A stretch of 64,000 nucleotides of DNA from Streptomyces djakartensis (GTDB taxonomy: Bacteria > Actinomycetota > Actinomycetes > Streptomycetales > Streptomycetaceae). The position numbers were made by a program, and so were the translations under genes. The DNA lies in the NCBI RefSeq assembly GCF_014651075.1, contig NZ_BMWE01000013.1, forward strand, positions 1 to 64,000, in the 5' to 3' direction. Of the stretch, positions 18,000 through 26,938 are shown piece after piece; the stretch's first letter is position 1; each line of letters opens with the position of its first letter. The notes below the pieces were generated by a model that was not told the origin of the DNA, ran no database searches, and saw only the letters and a program-made list of their open reading frames with translations.

Positions 18000-18542
18000 A
18001 TGTCACTCCCGCACGCGATCCTCACCGCCCTGCTCGAGAAGCCGTCGTCCGGGCTGGAGCTGACCCGCCGGTTCGACAGGTCGATCGGCTACTTCTGGTC
18101 CGCGACGCACCAGCAGATCTATCGCGAGCTGGGACGGCTGGAGACCGACGGTCTGATCCGGGCCCTGCCGGCCGAGCAGCCGTCCCGCGGGCAGAAGAAG
18201 AGCTACGAGGTGCTCCCGGCGGGCCGCGACGAACTGGCCCGCTGGACCGCCGCCTCCCAGGACCCCAAACCGCACCGGGACCCGCTGCTGCTGAGGCTGA
18301 GGGCGGCGGCCGTGGTCGGCACGGCGGGTCTGGAGGCGGATCTGCGACGCCATCTTCAGTTGCACGAGCGGCAGCTGGCGGAGTACCGGGAGATCGAGGA
18401 ACGGGACTTCCCGCCCGGCCGCGACGGAACCGGGGACAGGCTGCGCCATCTGGTGCTCCGGGCCGGCATCGACCTGGAGACCTTCTGGACCCAGTGGCTC
18501 AGGCGAGCCCTGGAGGACTTCCCCGGACCCCCGGAGGGCTAG
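18000..18542 (+). CDS. PadR-family transcriptional regulator
   Basis: 180 aa with the PadR winged helix (SLPHAILTALLEKPSSGLEL, then YFWSATHQQIYRELGRLETDGLI) and a helical C-terminal domain. It resembles the PadR at 6581 most strongly in the recognition region, which fits the shared CAACTAGTTG core near each. ATG 18000 is preceded by AGGA. It lies 32 bp after the FadH-like gene on the same strand and probably represses that operon. Confidence 0.88.
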   Translation: MSLPHAILTALLEKPSSGLELTRRFDRSIGYFWSATHQQIYRELGRLETDGLIRALPAEQPSRGQKKSYEVLPAGRDELARWTAASQDPKPHRDPLLLRLRAAAVVGTAGLEADLRRHLQLHERQLAEYREIEERDFPPGRDGTGDRLRHLVLRAGIDLETFWTQWLRRALEDFPGPPEG

Positions 18543-18565
18543 GTGTGCTGACCGGACAGGTGGGT

Positions 18566-18613
18566 GACGGCGGCCCGCCCGGCCGGAGCGCTGCGGAAGG
18601 GCGGGCCGCCGTC
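18566..18613. terminator. Strong convergent terminator hairpin
   Basis: GACGGCGGCCCGCCC (18566-18580) pairs perfectly over 15 bp with 18599-18613 around an 18-base loop. It sits between the convergent PadR and wall-protein genes. Confidence 0.75.
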
Positions 18614-18622
18614 CGTACCGGG

Positions 18623-19165
18623 TCAGAGCCGGTACGGCTTGTTGCGCCGGCGCAGGTACCAGGCCGTGGCGAGCAGGCCGGCCCCGACCAGCGTGCCGCC
18701 CGCCACCAGGGTGACGGTGCCGTAGTCCGTCGCGGACCCGCCGACCCCGCCCATGACGCCGCGCGACGGGGAGGCGGTGGGGGACGGGGACCTCGTGGGG
18801 GAAGGGGCGGCGGTGACGACCACCGACTGGGTGCCCGCAGTGGTGCCGTCCGAGCAGATCACGATGACCGTGTACGTGCCGGGGCTGACGCTCGACCAGG
18901 CGGCCGACTGGCGGGTCTCGGTCCCCGACAGGGTCACCTGGCGTCCCTGCGCGAAGCTGCCCTGGCTGCTGGTGAGGAGTGAGGCGGTGCCCCAGCTGCC
19001 GCTGATGTTGGTGCACGCGCTGGTCGTGACCGACACCGTGGAACCCGTGGTGCTCACGGAGATGCCCGGGCCCGCGGCGACGGGCACCGCGGCCAGGGCG
19101 AGGGGGAGCACGGTGGCGGCTGCCACGGTCAGGCCGGAGCGGAGAACTGGCGAGGAGTTGCGCAT
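18623..19165 (-). CDS. Secreted membrane-tethered Ser/Thr-rich surface protein
   Basis: 180 aa. It has a signal peptide (about residues 1-31), a beta-rich domain with two Cys that probably pair (SACTN and VICSDG), a Pro/Ser/Thr spacer (SPTRSPSPTASPS), then a C-terminal membrane helix and an R-R-R-N-K tail. That is a membrane/wall anchoring layout, but no LPxTG sorting motif is present, so sortase attachment is not supported. Function is unknown. ATG 19165 has GAGGAG-like sequence missing, so the start rests on the signal peptide. Confidence 0.7.
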   Translation of the reverse strand: MRNSSPVLRSGLTVAAATVLPLALAAVPVAAGPGISVSTTGSTVSVTTSACTNISGSWGTASLLTSSQGSFAQGRQVTLSGTETRQSAAWSSVSPGTYTVIVICSDGTTAGTQSVVVTAAPSPTRSPSPTASPSRGVMGGVGGSATDYGTVTLVAGGTLVGAGLLATAWYLRRRNKPYRL

Positions 19166-19384
19166 GTTGACTGCCCTCCGGCGGCACGGTCGGCGGTACA
19201 TCCCTTGCGCCGCCGAGGGTCGGGAAGGCCCGTGCTGCCTCGGGGTCAGCCAATGCGTCTGCGGCCCGGGACGCACGCCGGGCACCTCCGTGCAGGTGAC
19301 GGGTTCCTTCGGGAGGCCCACCCGGGGGGCCAGTCCGCGCTCCCGGGGGAGCCGGACGGCGGTACAGGCGGGGGAGGGCTCCCG

Positions 19385-19690
19385 CTCACGCTGTGGATCT
19401 TCGCGCCACCCTGATGGACGTCGTACGACACCACACCCCGGTCGTCCGTCGAGGCGAACCAGGACAGGCGGAAAGCCCGGCCCCCCGGCCCCCCCGGCCC
19501 CCGGCCCCCCGGCCCCCAGCCACCCGGCCGCTGGGCGCCGACCGGCGGATCGGTGGGGTCGCCCGCCCGTCGGTGCCCTCGCCCGTACCCCGGGACCGCG
19601 CGGACCGGCCCCGCCGCCGGTGCCCCGCGCACGCACGGTGAAGACGTGCACCGTGGAGGGCGAGGTGACCGGCGCGGGGGTCGCGCGGAG
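19385..19690 (-). pseudogene. Possible relic of a fibronectin type III domain protein
   Basis: In the 733-bp space between the wall protein and the chitosanase, the minus strand encodes LSWFASTDDRGVVSYDVH then GGAKI (about 19385-19480), a very good match to the B-C strands of Streptomyces Fn3 domains, and in another frame TVHVFTVRARGTGG (about 19610-19660), like the F-G strands. A C/G-run tract (19481-19530) lies between them. No intact reading frame joins them. The rest of the space holds no recognised gene. Confidence 0.35.
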
Positions 19691-19898
19691 CAGGACGGGA
19701 AACGCGTCGCACGACACCGGTGCGGGGCCCCGTGCCAGGGAGTTCGCGGCCCGGGATCTCACGCCTGCTCAGGTCTCCTGCCGCTGCCGGAGGTTGGGAC
19801 AGTGCTCCGTCCGGCCCTGCGGCCGTTGCTGAGCGGCCTCGACGGGAACGGATGGGCCTGAGTACCCGTCAGGTTTCCCCAGGAGAGGTGCCCGTATC

Positions 19899-20639
19899 GT
19901 GCGTGTCCAGTCGTTCACACTGGCCGCGGCCAGCGCCGCCCTGCTCGCCCCCACGACGCCCCCCACCGCTCAGCCCCAGCCTCAGCCCCAGCCCCGGCCG
20001 CACCGTCAGTCCCGGCCGTACGCCCCGCCCGTGGCCCGGCCCGACACGCCCGTCCGTGCCGCCGACCTGCTGGCCAGGACCCAGGACTGCGTCGCCGTCT
20101 CGCGCGGCCGGTACCGCAGCGACAACGGCGCACCCGCGAGGATCCCGATCTGCGGTACCGCGGACGCCGTGTTCTGGAAGGCCGACATGGACATCGACTG
20201 CGACGGTCGCCCGGGCCCCCGCTGCAACCGCCGCTCCGACCCGCACTTCGCCGCCACCACCGCCTACGCCCAGTCCGACGGCCGCCCGTTGAGCGCGGAG
20301 CGCCTCCCGTTCGTCGTCGTGCCCGCCCCGAGCCGCATCTGGGACTACCGGGACCACGGCGTGGGCGGCGGTTCGGTGGCGGCCGTCGTGTACCGCGACC
20401 GCGTGCGGTACGCGGTGGTCGGCGACACGGGCCCGCGGAACATCATCGGCGAGGCGTCGTACGCGACCGCCCGGGCCCTGAGCATCCGCCCCCACCCGCA
20501 GGGCGGGGGCACACCGTCGGGCGTCACCTACATCGTCTTCAAGAACTCCGGCGTGTCCCCGATCGAGGACCGCGCCGCGGCGGCGACGACCGGGGAGCGG
20601 CTGGCACGGGAGTTCATCGAGGGCGGGCTGAGCGGTTGA
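19899..20639 (+). CDS. Secreted chitosanase, glycoside hydrolase family 75
   Basis: 246 aa. A short signal-like hydrophobic N-terminus precedes a Pro/Gln repeat spacer (about 22-34) and the GH75 core. The D96-M-D98-I-D100-C-D102 cluster with C109-N and later GDTGPRNIIGEASY match the fungal/streptomycete chitosanase family, which cleaves beta-1,4-linked glucosamine outside the cell. The GTG at 19899 has AGGAGAGG ten bases upstream. Together with a DasR-like box elsewhere this hints at amino-sugar use, but no dre-like site is visible directly upstream. Confidence 0.85.
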   Translation: MRVQSFTLAAASAALLAPTTPPTAQPQPQPQPRPHRQSRPYAPPVARPDTPVRAADLLARTQDCVAVSRGRYRSDNGAPARIPICGTADAVFWKADMDIDCDGRPGPRCNRRSDPHFAATTAYAQSDGRPLSAERLPFVVVPAPSRIWDYRDHGVGGGSVAAVVYRDRVRYAVVGDTGPRNIIGEASYATARALSIRPHPQGGGTPSGVTYIVFKNSGVSPIEDRAAAATTGERLAREFIEGGLSG

Positions 20640-20693
20640 CGGAGCGTCAGCCGTACGGGCGGGCGTGACGGTTGCCGCCGTGCCGGAAACAGG

Positions 20694-20724
20694 CCCGGGC
20701 ACACCGCCCTCCGGTGTACCCGGG
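20694..20724. terminator. Convergent hairpin between chitosanase and dhaM
   Basis: CCCGGGCACACCG (20694-20706) pairs with CGGTGTACCCGGG (20712-20724) with one mismatch and a five-base loop, between the two convergent stops. Confidence 0.65.
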
Positions 20725-20732
20725 GGCGGGCC

Positions 20733-21143
20733 TCACACCTTCCGGTACGTGTACGCCTCCGCGGCGGCCGACGCCACCGCCGCCAGGTCGGCTCCCGAGG
20801 CCGCCGTGACGACCGCGGCCACGGCGCCCTCCACGAACGGCGCGTCCACCAGACGCGTCCGCTCCGGAAGCTCGTCGCCCTCCGCGAGCAGCGCCTTCAC
20901 CGTGAGCACCGCGCTGCCCAGATCGGCGAGGACGGCGACACCGGCGCCGCGATCGACGGACGCGGCCGCCGCCGCGATCAGTTCGGCGCTGGTGCCCAGC
21001 CCACCGCTCTCGGTACCACCCGCCGGGGCGACGGGCACCGCCGGGCCACCACCGGCGAGCCCCTTGGCCATCGCGGCGACCGACGAGGCCACCTCCGCGC
21101 TGTGCGACACCAGCACGATCCCCACCAGCCGCGCGTCACTCAC
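20733..21143 (-). CDS. dhaM: Dihydroxyacetone kinase phosphotransferase subunit DhaM
   Basis: 136 aa EIIA-mannose-like domain only. The phosphoryl-accepting His is H14 in VGIVLVSHSAEVA. It passes phosphate from HPr to the ADP held in DhaL so that DhaK can phosphorylate dihydroxyacetone. It lacks the HPr and enzyme-I-like domains fused in the E. coli protein, the common actinobacterial form. GTG 21143 overlaps the dhaL stop by eight bases, so it is translationally coupled; it is the last gene of dhaK-dhaL-dhaM. Confidence 0.88.
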   Translation of the reverse strand: MSDARLVGIVLVSHSAEVASSVAAMAKGLAGGGPAVPVAPAGGTESGGLGTSAELIAAAAASVDRGAGVAVLADLGSAVLTVKALLAEGDELPERTRLVDAPFVEGAVAAVVTAASGADLAAVASAAAEAYTYRKV

Positions 21144-21735
21144 CTGCGGCCTCCGCGAGTGCGGCCACCAGCAGCGCCGACGACGTGGCTCCCGGGTCCT
21201 GGTGACCGATGCTGCGCTCGCCCACGTAACTCGCCCGGCCCTTGCGCGCCTGCATGGGCGTCGTGGCCACGGCACCCTCCTCCGCCGCGGTCCGGGCGGC
21301 GGAGAACGAGGTGCCCAGCGCGTCCACCGCGGGCACCAGGGCGTCGATCATGGTGGCGTCGCCCGGCGTGGCACCGCCGAGCGTCATCACCGCGTCCACC
21401 CCGGCCCGCAGTGCCTGCGCCAGTTGATCCGCGCTGACCTCGGCGGCATCGCCGAGCGCCTTGCCGGTGCGGCGCAGCAGCGTCCCGTACAGCGGCCCGG
21501 AGGCGCCGCCGACCGTGGAGATGAGCTGGCGTCCGGCCAGCGTCAGGACTCCGCCGGGCGTGTCGGGGGTCTCCTTCTCCAGCGCGGCGGTCACGGCCGT
21601 GAACCCGCGCTGGAGGTTGCTGCCGTGGTCGGCGTCCCCGATGGGCGAGTCGAGGGCGGTGAGCCGTTCCGCCTCGCGGTCCACCGACGCGGCGGTCACC
21701 GTCATCCAACGGCGGAAGAAATCGGCGTCGAGCAC
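21136..21735 (-). CDS. dhaL: Dihydroxyacetone kinase subunit DhaL (ADP-binding)
   Basis: 199 aa. The Mg-ADP-binding motif D29-S-P-I-G-D34-A-D36-H-G is near the N-terminus and GGASGPLYGT is at about 75-84. DhaL carries the permanently bound ADP/ATP that transfers phosphate to dihydroxyacetone on DhaK in the cytoplasm. It lies 49 bp after dhaK and overlaps dhaM. Confidence 0.92.
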   Translation of the reverse strand: MLDADFFRRWMTVTAASVDREAERLTALDSPIGDADHGSNLQRGFTAVTAALEKETPDTPGGVLTLAGRQLISTVGGASGPLYGTLLRRTGKALGDAAEVSADQLAQALRAGVDAVMTLGGATPGDATMIDALVPAVDALGTSFSAARTAAEEGAVATTPMQARKGRASYVGERSIGHQDPGATSSALLVAALAEAAGE

Positions 21736-21784
21736 TGGGTCTCCTTGCCTGGTAGGTATGCCGGTGATCCTCTGCCCCTTCCGC

Positions 21785-22777
21785 TCACACGCCCCAGCGC
21801 AGACCCGGCGTCTTCACCGGCGCGTCGTACAGCCGCAGCAGCTCCTCGTCGGCCTGGCACAGGGTGAGCGAGGCGCCCGCCATGTCCAGGGAGGTGACGT
21901 AGTTGCCCACCAGGACCCGGGCCACGGGAACCCCGCGGGCGGCGAGCACGCGGTGCACCTCGGCGTTGAAGCCGTACAGCTCGAGCAGGGGGGTCGCCCC
22001 CATGCCGTTGACGAGGACCAGGACGGGATTGCGCGGCCGGAGGTCCTCCACCACCGCCTCGACGGCGGCCTCGGCGATCTCGCCGGACGTCATCATGGCC
22101 CGCCGCTCCCGGCCGGGTTCGCCATGGATGCCGATACCCAATTCCAGCTCGCCGGGCGGTAGATCGAAGGTGGGGCTGCCCTTGGCCGGCGTGCTGCAGG
22201 CGCTCAGGGCGATACCGAAGCTGCGCGAGTTCTCGTTGACCTGCCGGGCGATGGCCTCCACCCGTTGCAGCGGCATGCCCTCGTCGGCGGCCGCGCCCGC
22301 GATCTTCTCCACGAACAGGGTCGCGCCGGTGCCGCGCCGGCCGGCCGTGTAGAGACTGTCGGTCACCGCCACGTCATCGTTGACCAGCACCTTCGCGACC
22401 TGGATGCCCTCGTCCTCGGCCAGCTCAGCGGCCATATCGAAGTTGAGCACGTCACCGGTGTAGTTCTTCACGATGAACAGCACGCCGGCCCCGCTGTCCA
22501 CGGCCGCGGCCGCACGCAGCATCTGGTCGGGCACGGGAGAGGTGAACACCTCGCCGGGACAGGCCGCCGACAGCATCCCGGGACCCACGAATCCACCGTG
22601 CAGCGGCTCGTGCCCCGAGCCCCCGCCGGAGACCAGTCCCACCTTTCCGGCCACCGGAGCGTCCCGCCTCACGATCACCCGGTTCTCCACGTCCACGGTC
22701 AGCTCCGGGTGGGCAGCCGCCAGACCGCGCAGCGCATCCGCGACGACGGTCTCCGGGACGTTGATCAGCATCTTCAC
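21785..22777 (-). CDS. dhaK: Dihydroxyacetone kinase subunit DhaK
   Basis: 330 aa. The substrate-binding subunit shows GGGSGHEPLHGGFVG at about 51-65 and the hemiaminal-forming H218 in LGIGIHGEPG. The complex phosphorylates dihydroxyacetone to feed glycolysis, using PEP through DhaM. GTG 22777 is chosen because AGGAGG (22783-22788) is five bases away; an ATG two codons later is possible but spaced eleven bases. Confidence 0.93.
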   Translation of the reverse strand: MKMLINVPETVVADALRGLAAAHPELTVDVENRVIVRRDAPVAGKVGLVSGGGSGHEPLHGGFVGPGMLSAACPGEVFTSPVPDQMLRAAAAVDSGAGVLFIVKNYTGDVLNFDMAAELAEDEGIQVAKVLVNDDVAVTDSLYTAGRRGTGATLFVEKIAGAAADEGMPLQRVEAIARQVNENSRSFGIALSACSTPAKGSPTFDLPPGELELGIGIHGEPGRERRAMMTSGEIAEAAVEAVVEDLRPRNPVLVLVNGMGATPLLELYGFNAEVHRVLAARGVPVARVLVGNYVTSLDMAGASLTLCQADEELLRLYDAPVKTPGLRWGV

Positions 22778-23025
22778 GGGAACCTCCTGGTGAGAGGAGC
22801 GGACGAGCCTCTGGCCTCGATTCTCGCAGGCCAGTGCTGGCTTGGCGAGCCGTCGATCTTGACGTTTAGCAAGTGGACGGGGCAGCGCGCGCAGGCGCCG
22901 TGGCCGACCGAACGCCGACTTGCGTGACGGGACATCAGGCGCGGACGAGCTGAGCACCGCCCCGGGCGACCCACACGCTGCCGCCGCGTGTTTCGCCGTC
23001 GCCGCTGGTGGGGACCCGGGCGGGC

Positions 23026-24006
23026 ATGAGCACAAAGCCTCGCCGCCGCCTGATGCGGCAGAACCGGGTTCTGTGGCTGCTGGACCACCTGGAGCGCGAG
23101 CCCAGGGCCGACGCGTTGATCGACAAGCTCCGCGAGGGCGTGCGGTCCCTGCCCCTCGGCCCCGGCCGGGACCTGCTGCACGGCCGGTGGCTGGGACACC
23201 CCGTCCATCCCCTGATGGTGCAGGTGCCGATCGGCAGCTGGCTGTCGGCAGCGGTACTGGACCTGCGGCCCGGCCGCTCGCGCGAGTCGCGACTGCTGGT
23301 CGGCGTCGGCTTGGCCGCCGCCGCTCCCGCGGCCCTGGCAGGCTGGACCGACTGGGCGGAACTGCACCGTCAGCAGCAGCGCGTCGGCCTGGTCCACGCC
23401 CTGTCCAACGCGGCGGCCGTCGGCCTGTACGCCGTCTCGCTCGCCCACCGCGCCAAGGGGCGCGAGGCGGCGGGCCGGGCGTACGGCTTCCTGGGGCTGA
23501 CGGCGGTCGGCATCGGCGGCATGCTGGGCGGCCACCTGGCCTACCGGCAGGCTTCCGGCGCCAACCACGCCGAAGAGGTTCCGCATGTCGTGTCGGAGGG
23601 CTGGCACCGGATCGGCGCCGTGCACGAGTTCCCGGCCGGCCGGCCGGTGCGACGCAGCGTGGACGACGTGCCGGTGCTGGTGGTGCGCGAGTCCGGCGGG
23701 CAGATCCACGCGCTGGCCGAGCGGTGCAGCCACCTCGCGGGACCGCTCTCCGAGGGCACCGTCGCCGACGGCTGCGTCCAGTGTCCCTGGCACGGCAGTG
23801 TCTTCCGGCTCTCCGACGGCTGGAACGTACGCGGCCCGGCCACCTCCCCCCAGCCCGCCTTCGAGACCCGGATCACCGACGGTCATGTCGAGGTGCGGCT
23901 ACGGCACCAGGACGGCGGCGCACCGGCGGGGAGCGACCGGGAGATGGCCGGGCAGGGGAGCGGAATGCGATCGGGGGGTGCCCGTGAACACGGCCACGGC
24001 ACCTGA
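23026..24006 (+). CDS. DUF2231 membrane domain fused to a Rieske [2Fe-2S] domain
   Basis: 326 aa. The N-terminal half has four hydrophobic helices (about 60-175) of the DUF2231 type with an HPVHPLMVQVPIG segment; the C-terminal half is a Rieske domain with C234-S-H236 and C253-P-W-H256 as cluster ligands. The pairing suggests a membrane electron-transfer protein, but redox partners are unknown. The last 23 bases overlap the next gene. The final ~30 residues are Gly/Arg-rich and probably disordered. Confidence 0.85.
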   Translation: MSTKPRRRLMRQNRVLWLLDHLEREPRADALIDKLREGVRSLPLGPGRDLLHGRWLGHPVHPLMVQVPIGSWLSAAVLDLRPGRSRESRLLVGVGLAAAAPAALAGWTDWAELHRQQQRVGLVHALSNAAAVGLYAVSLAHRAKGREAAGRAYGFLGLTAVGIGGMLGGHLAYRQASGANHAEEVPHVVSEGWHRIGAVHEFPAGRPVRRSVDDVPVLVVRESGGQIHALAERCSHLAGPLSEGTVADGCVQCPWHGSVFRLSDGWNVRGPATSPQPAFETRITDGHVEVRLRHQDGGAPAGSDREMAGQGSGMRSGGAREHGHGT

Positions 24007-24532
24007 CAGCCGCCTCGTGCGCCGGCTGCGGGGGATCATGCGCCGTACGCGGAAGGAGTACGAGGCGGGACACGACCGGCCGTTGGGCGGATACCTCATG
24101 GCCATGGCGGGCTTCGCGGCCTACACGGCGGCCTGGACGTCGGCGGTGCGGCGCGGCGGACGCCCGCTGCCCGAGCGGCCCCAGCCGTGGGACGTGGTCC
24201 TGACCTCGGTGGCGACGTTCCGGCTCAGCCGGCTGCTGAGCAAGGCGTCGGTGACCAGCCCGCTGCGGGCGCCCTTCACCCGGTACGTCGGCCCGCAGGG
24301 CCCCGGCGAACTGCACGAGGAGGCGCAGCCCGACCAGGGCAGGCACACCGTCGGCGAACTCACGACCTGCCCGTTCTGCATCAGCGTCTGGGTGGCCTCG
24401 ACCCTGACCGCCGGCCAGCTGCTCTCGCCCCGTGCCACGCGCACGGCCATGGGCGCGCTCACCGCCCTGGCCGGGGCGGACGCGCTGCAACTGGCCTACG
24501 GCGCGCTGGTGAAGAAGACGACCGGCGACTGA
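23984..24532 (+). CDS. DUF1360 family membrane protein
   Basis: 182 aa. It has a hydrophobic segment near 40-57, a WDVVLTSVATFRLSRLLSKASVTSPLRAPFTRY-type core and the conserved TTCPFCISVWVAS motif, which define DUF1360. Function is unknown; the motif resembles spore or sporulation-associated Bacillus homologues (YjcL-like). GTG 23984 is read from within the Rieske gene; GTG 23978 is an alternative. Overlap implies co-translation. Confidence 0.72.
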   Translation: MNTATAPDSRLVRRLRGIMRRTRKEYEAGHDRPLGGYLMAMAGFAAYTAAWTSAVRRGGRPLPERPQPWDVVLTSVATFRLSRLLSKASVTSPLRAPFTRYVGPQGPGELHEEAQPDQGRHTVGELTTCPFCISVWVASTLTAGQLLSPRATRTAMGALTALAGADALQLAYGALVKKTTGD

Positions 24533-24542
24533 ACGCGGGCGT

Positions 24543-24917
24543 TCAGCGGCCGAACCGGCAGATCAGCGTGCTCACTCCGGCGGCACAGGCGAGAGCCGCG
24601 CAGGCCCCGGCCGCGTGGCGCCGGAGCAGGGCCTGCCGCAGGGTGGCGTAGCGGCTCTCGTACTCCTGCCGCAGCCGGCCGGCCCGCTCGACCGTGGTCA
24701 GCAGCATCCGGCGGGTGAGACGAACGCGTTGACGCACGTAGTGCCGGGAGAGTTCCTCGGCCTGGGCGGAGGTCAGCCAGGGCAGCCGGGCACAGAGGTC
24801 TTCGGCCTCGCGGCGGGCGTCGTCGTGGTGGAGGCGGGCCAGCAGATAGCCCTCGGCCTCGTCGGCCAGCGGATGGTGCCCGTCGTCGTGCGGCGCGGTG
24901 TGCCGGGCGTGTGTCAT
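24543..24917 (-). CDS. Small helical membrane protein coupled to ctaD
   Basis: 124 aa, mostly helical and charged (ARREAEDLCARLPWLTSAQAEELSRHYV, then RRMLLTTVERAGRLRQEYESRYATLRQALLRR), with one C-terminal hydrophobic segment. Its ATG overlaps the ctaD stop (ATGA), so it is made with the oxidase subunit. It is not recognised as a known oxidase subunit; a role in assembly or stability is only suggested by the coupling. Confidence 0.55.
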   Translation of the reverse strand: MTHARHTAPHDDGHHPLADEAEGYLLARLHHDDARREAEDLCARLPWLTSAQAEELSRHYVRQRVRLTRRMLLTTVERAGRLRQEYESRYATLRQALLRRHAAGACAALACAAGVSTLICRFGR

Positions 24918-26626
24918 GGCCGTTCGCCCTTGTGCCCCTCGGCTTCGACGACATCTCGTTTGCCGGTGTTCTCCGCCTCGTCCAGCTGCGCCACGTGGGG
25001 GTGGTGCAGGTCGAAGGCCGGGGACTCGGAGCGGACCCGCGGCAGGGTGACGAAGTTGTGCCGCGGGGGCGGACACGACGTCGCCCACTCCAGGGAACGC
25101 CCGTACCCCCAGGGATCGTCGACCTGCACGCGCTTGCCCTCCTGGGCGGTCTTCCAGACGTTGTAGAGGAAGGGCAGGGTGGACAGGCCGAGGAGGAAGG
25201 CACCGATCGAGGAGACGGTGTTGAGCGTGGTGAAGCCGTCGGCTGCGAGATAGTCGGCGTAGCGGCGGGGCATGCCCTCGGCGCCCAGCCAGTGCTGCAC
25301 CAGGAACGTGGTGTGGAAGCCGACGAACAGGGTCCAGAAGTGGATCTTCTCCAGGCGTTCGTCGAGCATGGTGCCGGTCATCTTCGGCCACCAGAAGCTG
25401 AATCCTCCGAACATCGCGAACACGATGGTGCCGAACAGCACGTAGTGGAAGTGGGCGACCACGAAGTAGCTGTCGGTGACGTGCCAGTCGAGCGGCGGGG
25501 AGCCGAGGATGACGCCGGTCAGACCGCCGAAGAGGAAGGTGACCAGGAAGCCGGCCGCCCACAGCATGGGCGGTTCGAACGACAGCGAGCCCTTCCACAT
25601 CGTGCCGATCCAGTTGAAGAACTTCACGCCCGTCGGCACGGCGATGAGATAGGTCACGAAGGAGAAGAACGGCAGCAGCACCGCGCCGGTGGCGAACATG
25701 TGATGAGCCCACACGGTCACCGACAGCCCGCCGATGGCGATGGTGGCGCCGATCAGTCCGGTGTAGCCGAAGATCGGCTTGCGGGCGAAGACGGGGATGA
25801 TCTCGGTGATCACGCCGAAGAACGGCAGCGCCAGGATGTAGACCTCGGGGTGGCCGAAGAACCAGAACAGGTGCTGCCAGAGAATCGCGCCGCCGTTCTC
25901 CGGGTTGAACACCTGCGCCCCGAAACGGCGGTCGGCCTCCAGTACCAGCAGCGCGGCGGCCAGCACCGGGAAGGCCAGGAGTACCAGCACCGAGGTGAGC
26001 AGCACGTTCCAGGTGAAGATCGGCATCCGGAACATGGTCATGCCCGGGGCGCGCATACAGATGATGGTGGTGATGAAGTTGACCGCTCCGAGGATGGTGC
26101 CGAACCCGGACAGCGCCAGGCCCATGATCCACAGGTCTCCGCCGACGTAGGAGGTGCGTTCCCCGCCGCTGAGCGGGGTGTAGGCGGTCCAGCCGAAGTC
26201 GGCGGCGCCCTGGGGGGTCAGCAGGCTGCTGAGCACGATGAGGCCGCCGAAGAGGAACAGCCAGTACGAGAACATGTTCAGCCGGGGGAAGGCCACGTCG
26301 GGTGAGCCGATCTGGAGCGGCATGACGGCGTTGGCGAACCCGGCGAAGGTGGGCGTGGCGAACAGCAGCAGCATGATCGTGCCGTGCATGGTGAACGCCT
26401 GGTTGTACTGCTCCTGGGACAGGATCTGCAGCCCCGGCCGGGCGAGTTCGGCCCGGATGGCCATCGCCAGCGCTCCGGCGATCAGGAAGAACCCGAACGA
26501 CGTGATCAGGTACAGGTGGCCGATCTTCTTGTGATCGGTGGTCGTCAGCCAGGAGACGATCACCTGGCCCCTGCCGCGGCGCTCCGCCGCGGCAACTGGC
26601 GCAACCGGTTCAGTGTGTGTCGCCAT
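24914..26626 (-). CDS. ctaD: Cytochrome c oxidase subunit I (aa3 type), solitary copy
   Basis: 570 aa with twelve membrane helices. Heme and copper ligands are present: H in FTMHGTIMLLL for the low-spin heme, WFFGHPEVYIL with the His-Tyr pair and VWAHHMF for CuB, and DSYFVVAHFHYVLFG for the hemes. It is the catalytic proton-pumping subunit of the terminal oxidase. No subunit II, III or assembly genes are adjacent, so this is probably a second copy outside the main cta operon. ATG 26626 with GAGGA upstream is used rather than the frame start seven codons earlier. Confidence 0.94.
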   Translation of the reverse strand: MATHTEPVAPVAAAERRGRGQVIVSWLTTTDHKKIGHLYLITSFGFFLIAGALAMAIRAELARPGLQILSQEQYNQAFTMHGTIMLLLFATPTFAGFANAVMPLQIGSPDVAFPRLNMFSYWLFLFGGLIVLSSLLTPQGAADFGWTAYTPLSGGERTSYVGGDLWIMGLALSGFGTILGAVNFITTIICMRAPGMTMFRMPIFTWNVLLTSVLVLLAFPVLAAALLVLEADRRFGAQVFNPENGGAILWQHLFWFFGHPEVYILALPFFGVITEIIPVFARKPIFGYTGLIGATIAIGGLSVTVWAHHMFATGAVLLPFFSFVTYLIAVPTGVKFFNWIGTMWKGSLSFEPPMLWAAGFLVTFLFGGLTGVILGSPPLDWHVTDSYFVVAHFHYVLFGTIVFAMFGGFSFWWPKMTGTMLDERLEKIHFWTLFVGFHTTFLVQHWLGAEGMPRRYADYLAADGFTTLNTVSSIGAFLLGLSTLPFLYNVWKTAQEGKRVQVDDPWGYGRSLEWATSCPPPRHNFVTLPRVRSESPAFDLHHPHVAQLDEAENTGKRDVVEAEGHKGERP

Positions 26627-26938
26627 CAGTTCCTCGATCGGCAGCAACGGTGCATGGATGGGTGAGCCGGGGTGTTTCCAGCCCGGAGGAAACTAGTGCC
26701 GCCGTTGCGCCATTACTGCGTGGGATCGAGCGCTGCTGGGCCGAACGGCTGAATGATCCATTCGTTCGGACTGCCGCCCGGCGTGGCTCCCCGGGTCCGC
26801 TCGCTGTGCGGCGGTGACCTGCCGGCCGCCGCCGCTCGCGGTCACCGGCTGACCGCATCTCCCGCGACCGTGACCGGGCAGGCCGCCCGGGAACCTGGAC
26901 CACGGGCCGGCCCACGACTCGAAGGCCGAGGTGCCCCG
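26627..26938. promoter_or_regulatory. Divergent promoter region, ctaD / winged-helix gene
   Basis: No gene seen. GTTTCC (26674-26679) and GGAAAC (26688-26693) form a 6-bp dyad with eight bases between, about 50-65 bp upstream of the ctaD start; it may be an operator. Nothing else is distinctive. Confidence 0.35.

Noticed and set aside
19481..19530. C-run tract thought of as a repeat or origin element
   Set aside because: It is compositional (runs of CCCCCGGCC) with no unit structure; kept only as context for the Fn3 relic.
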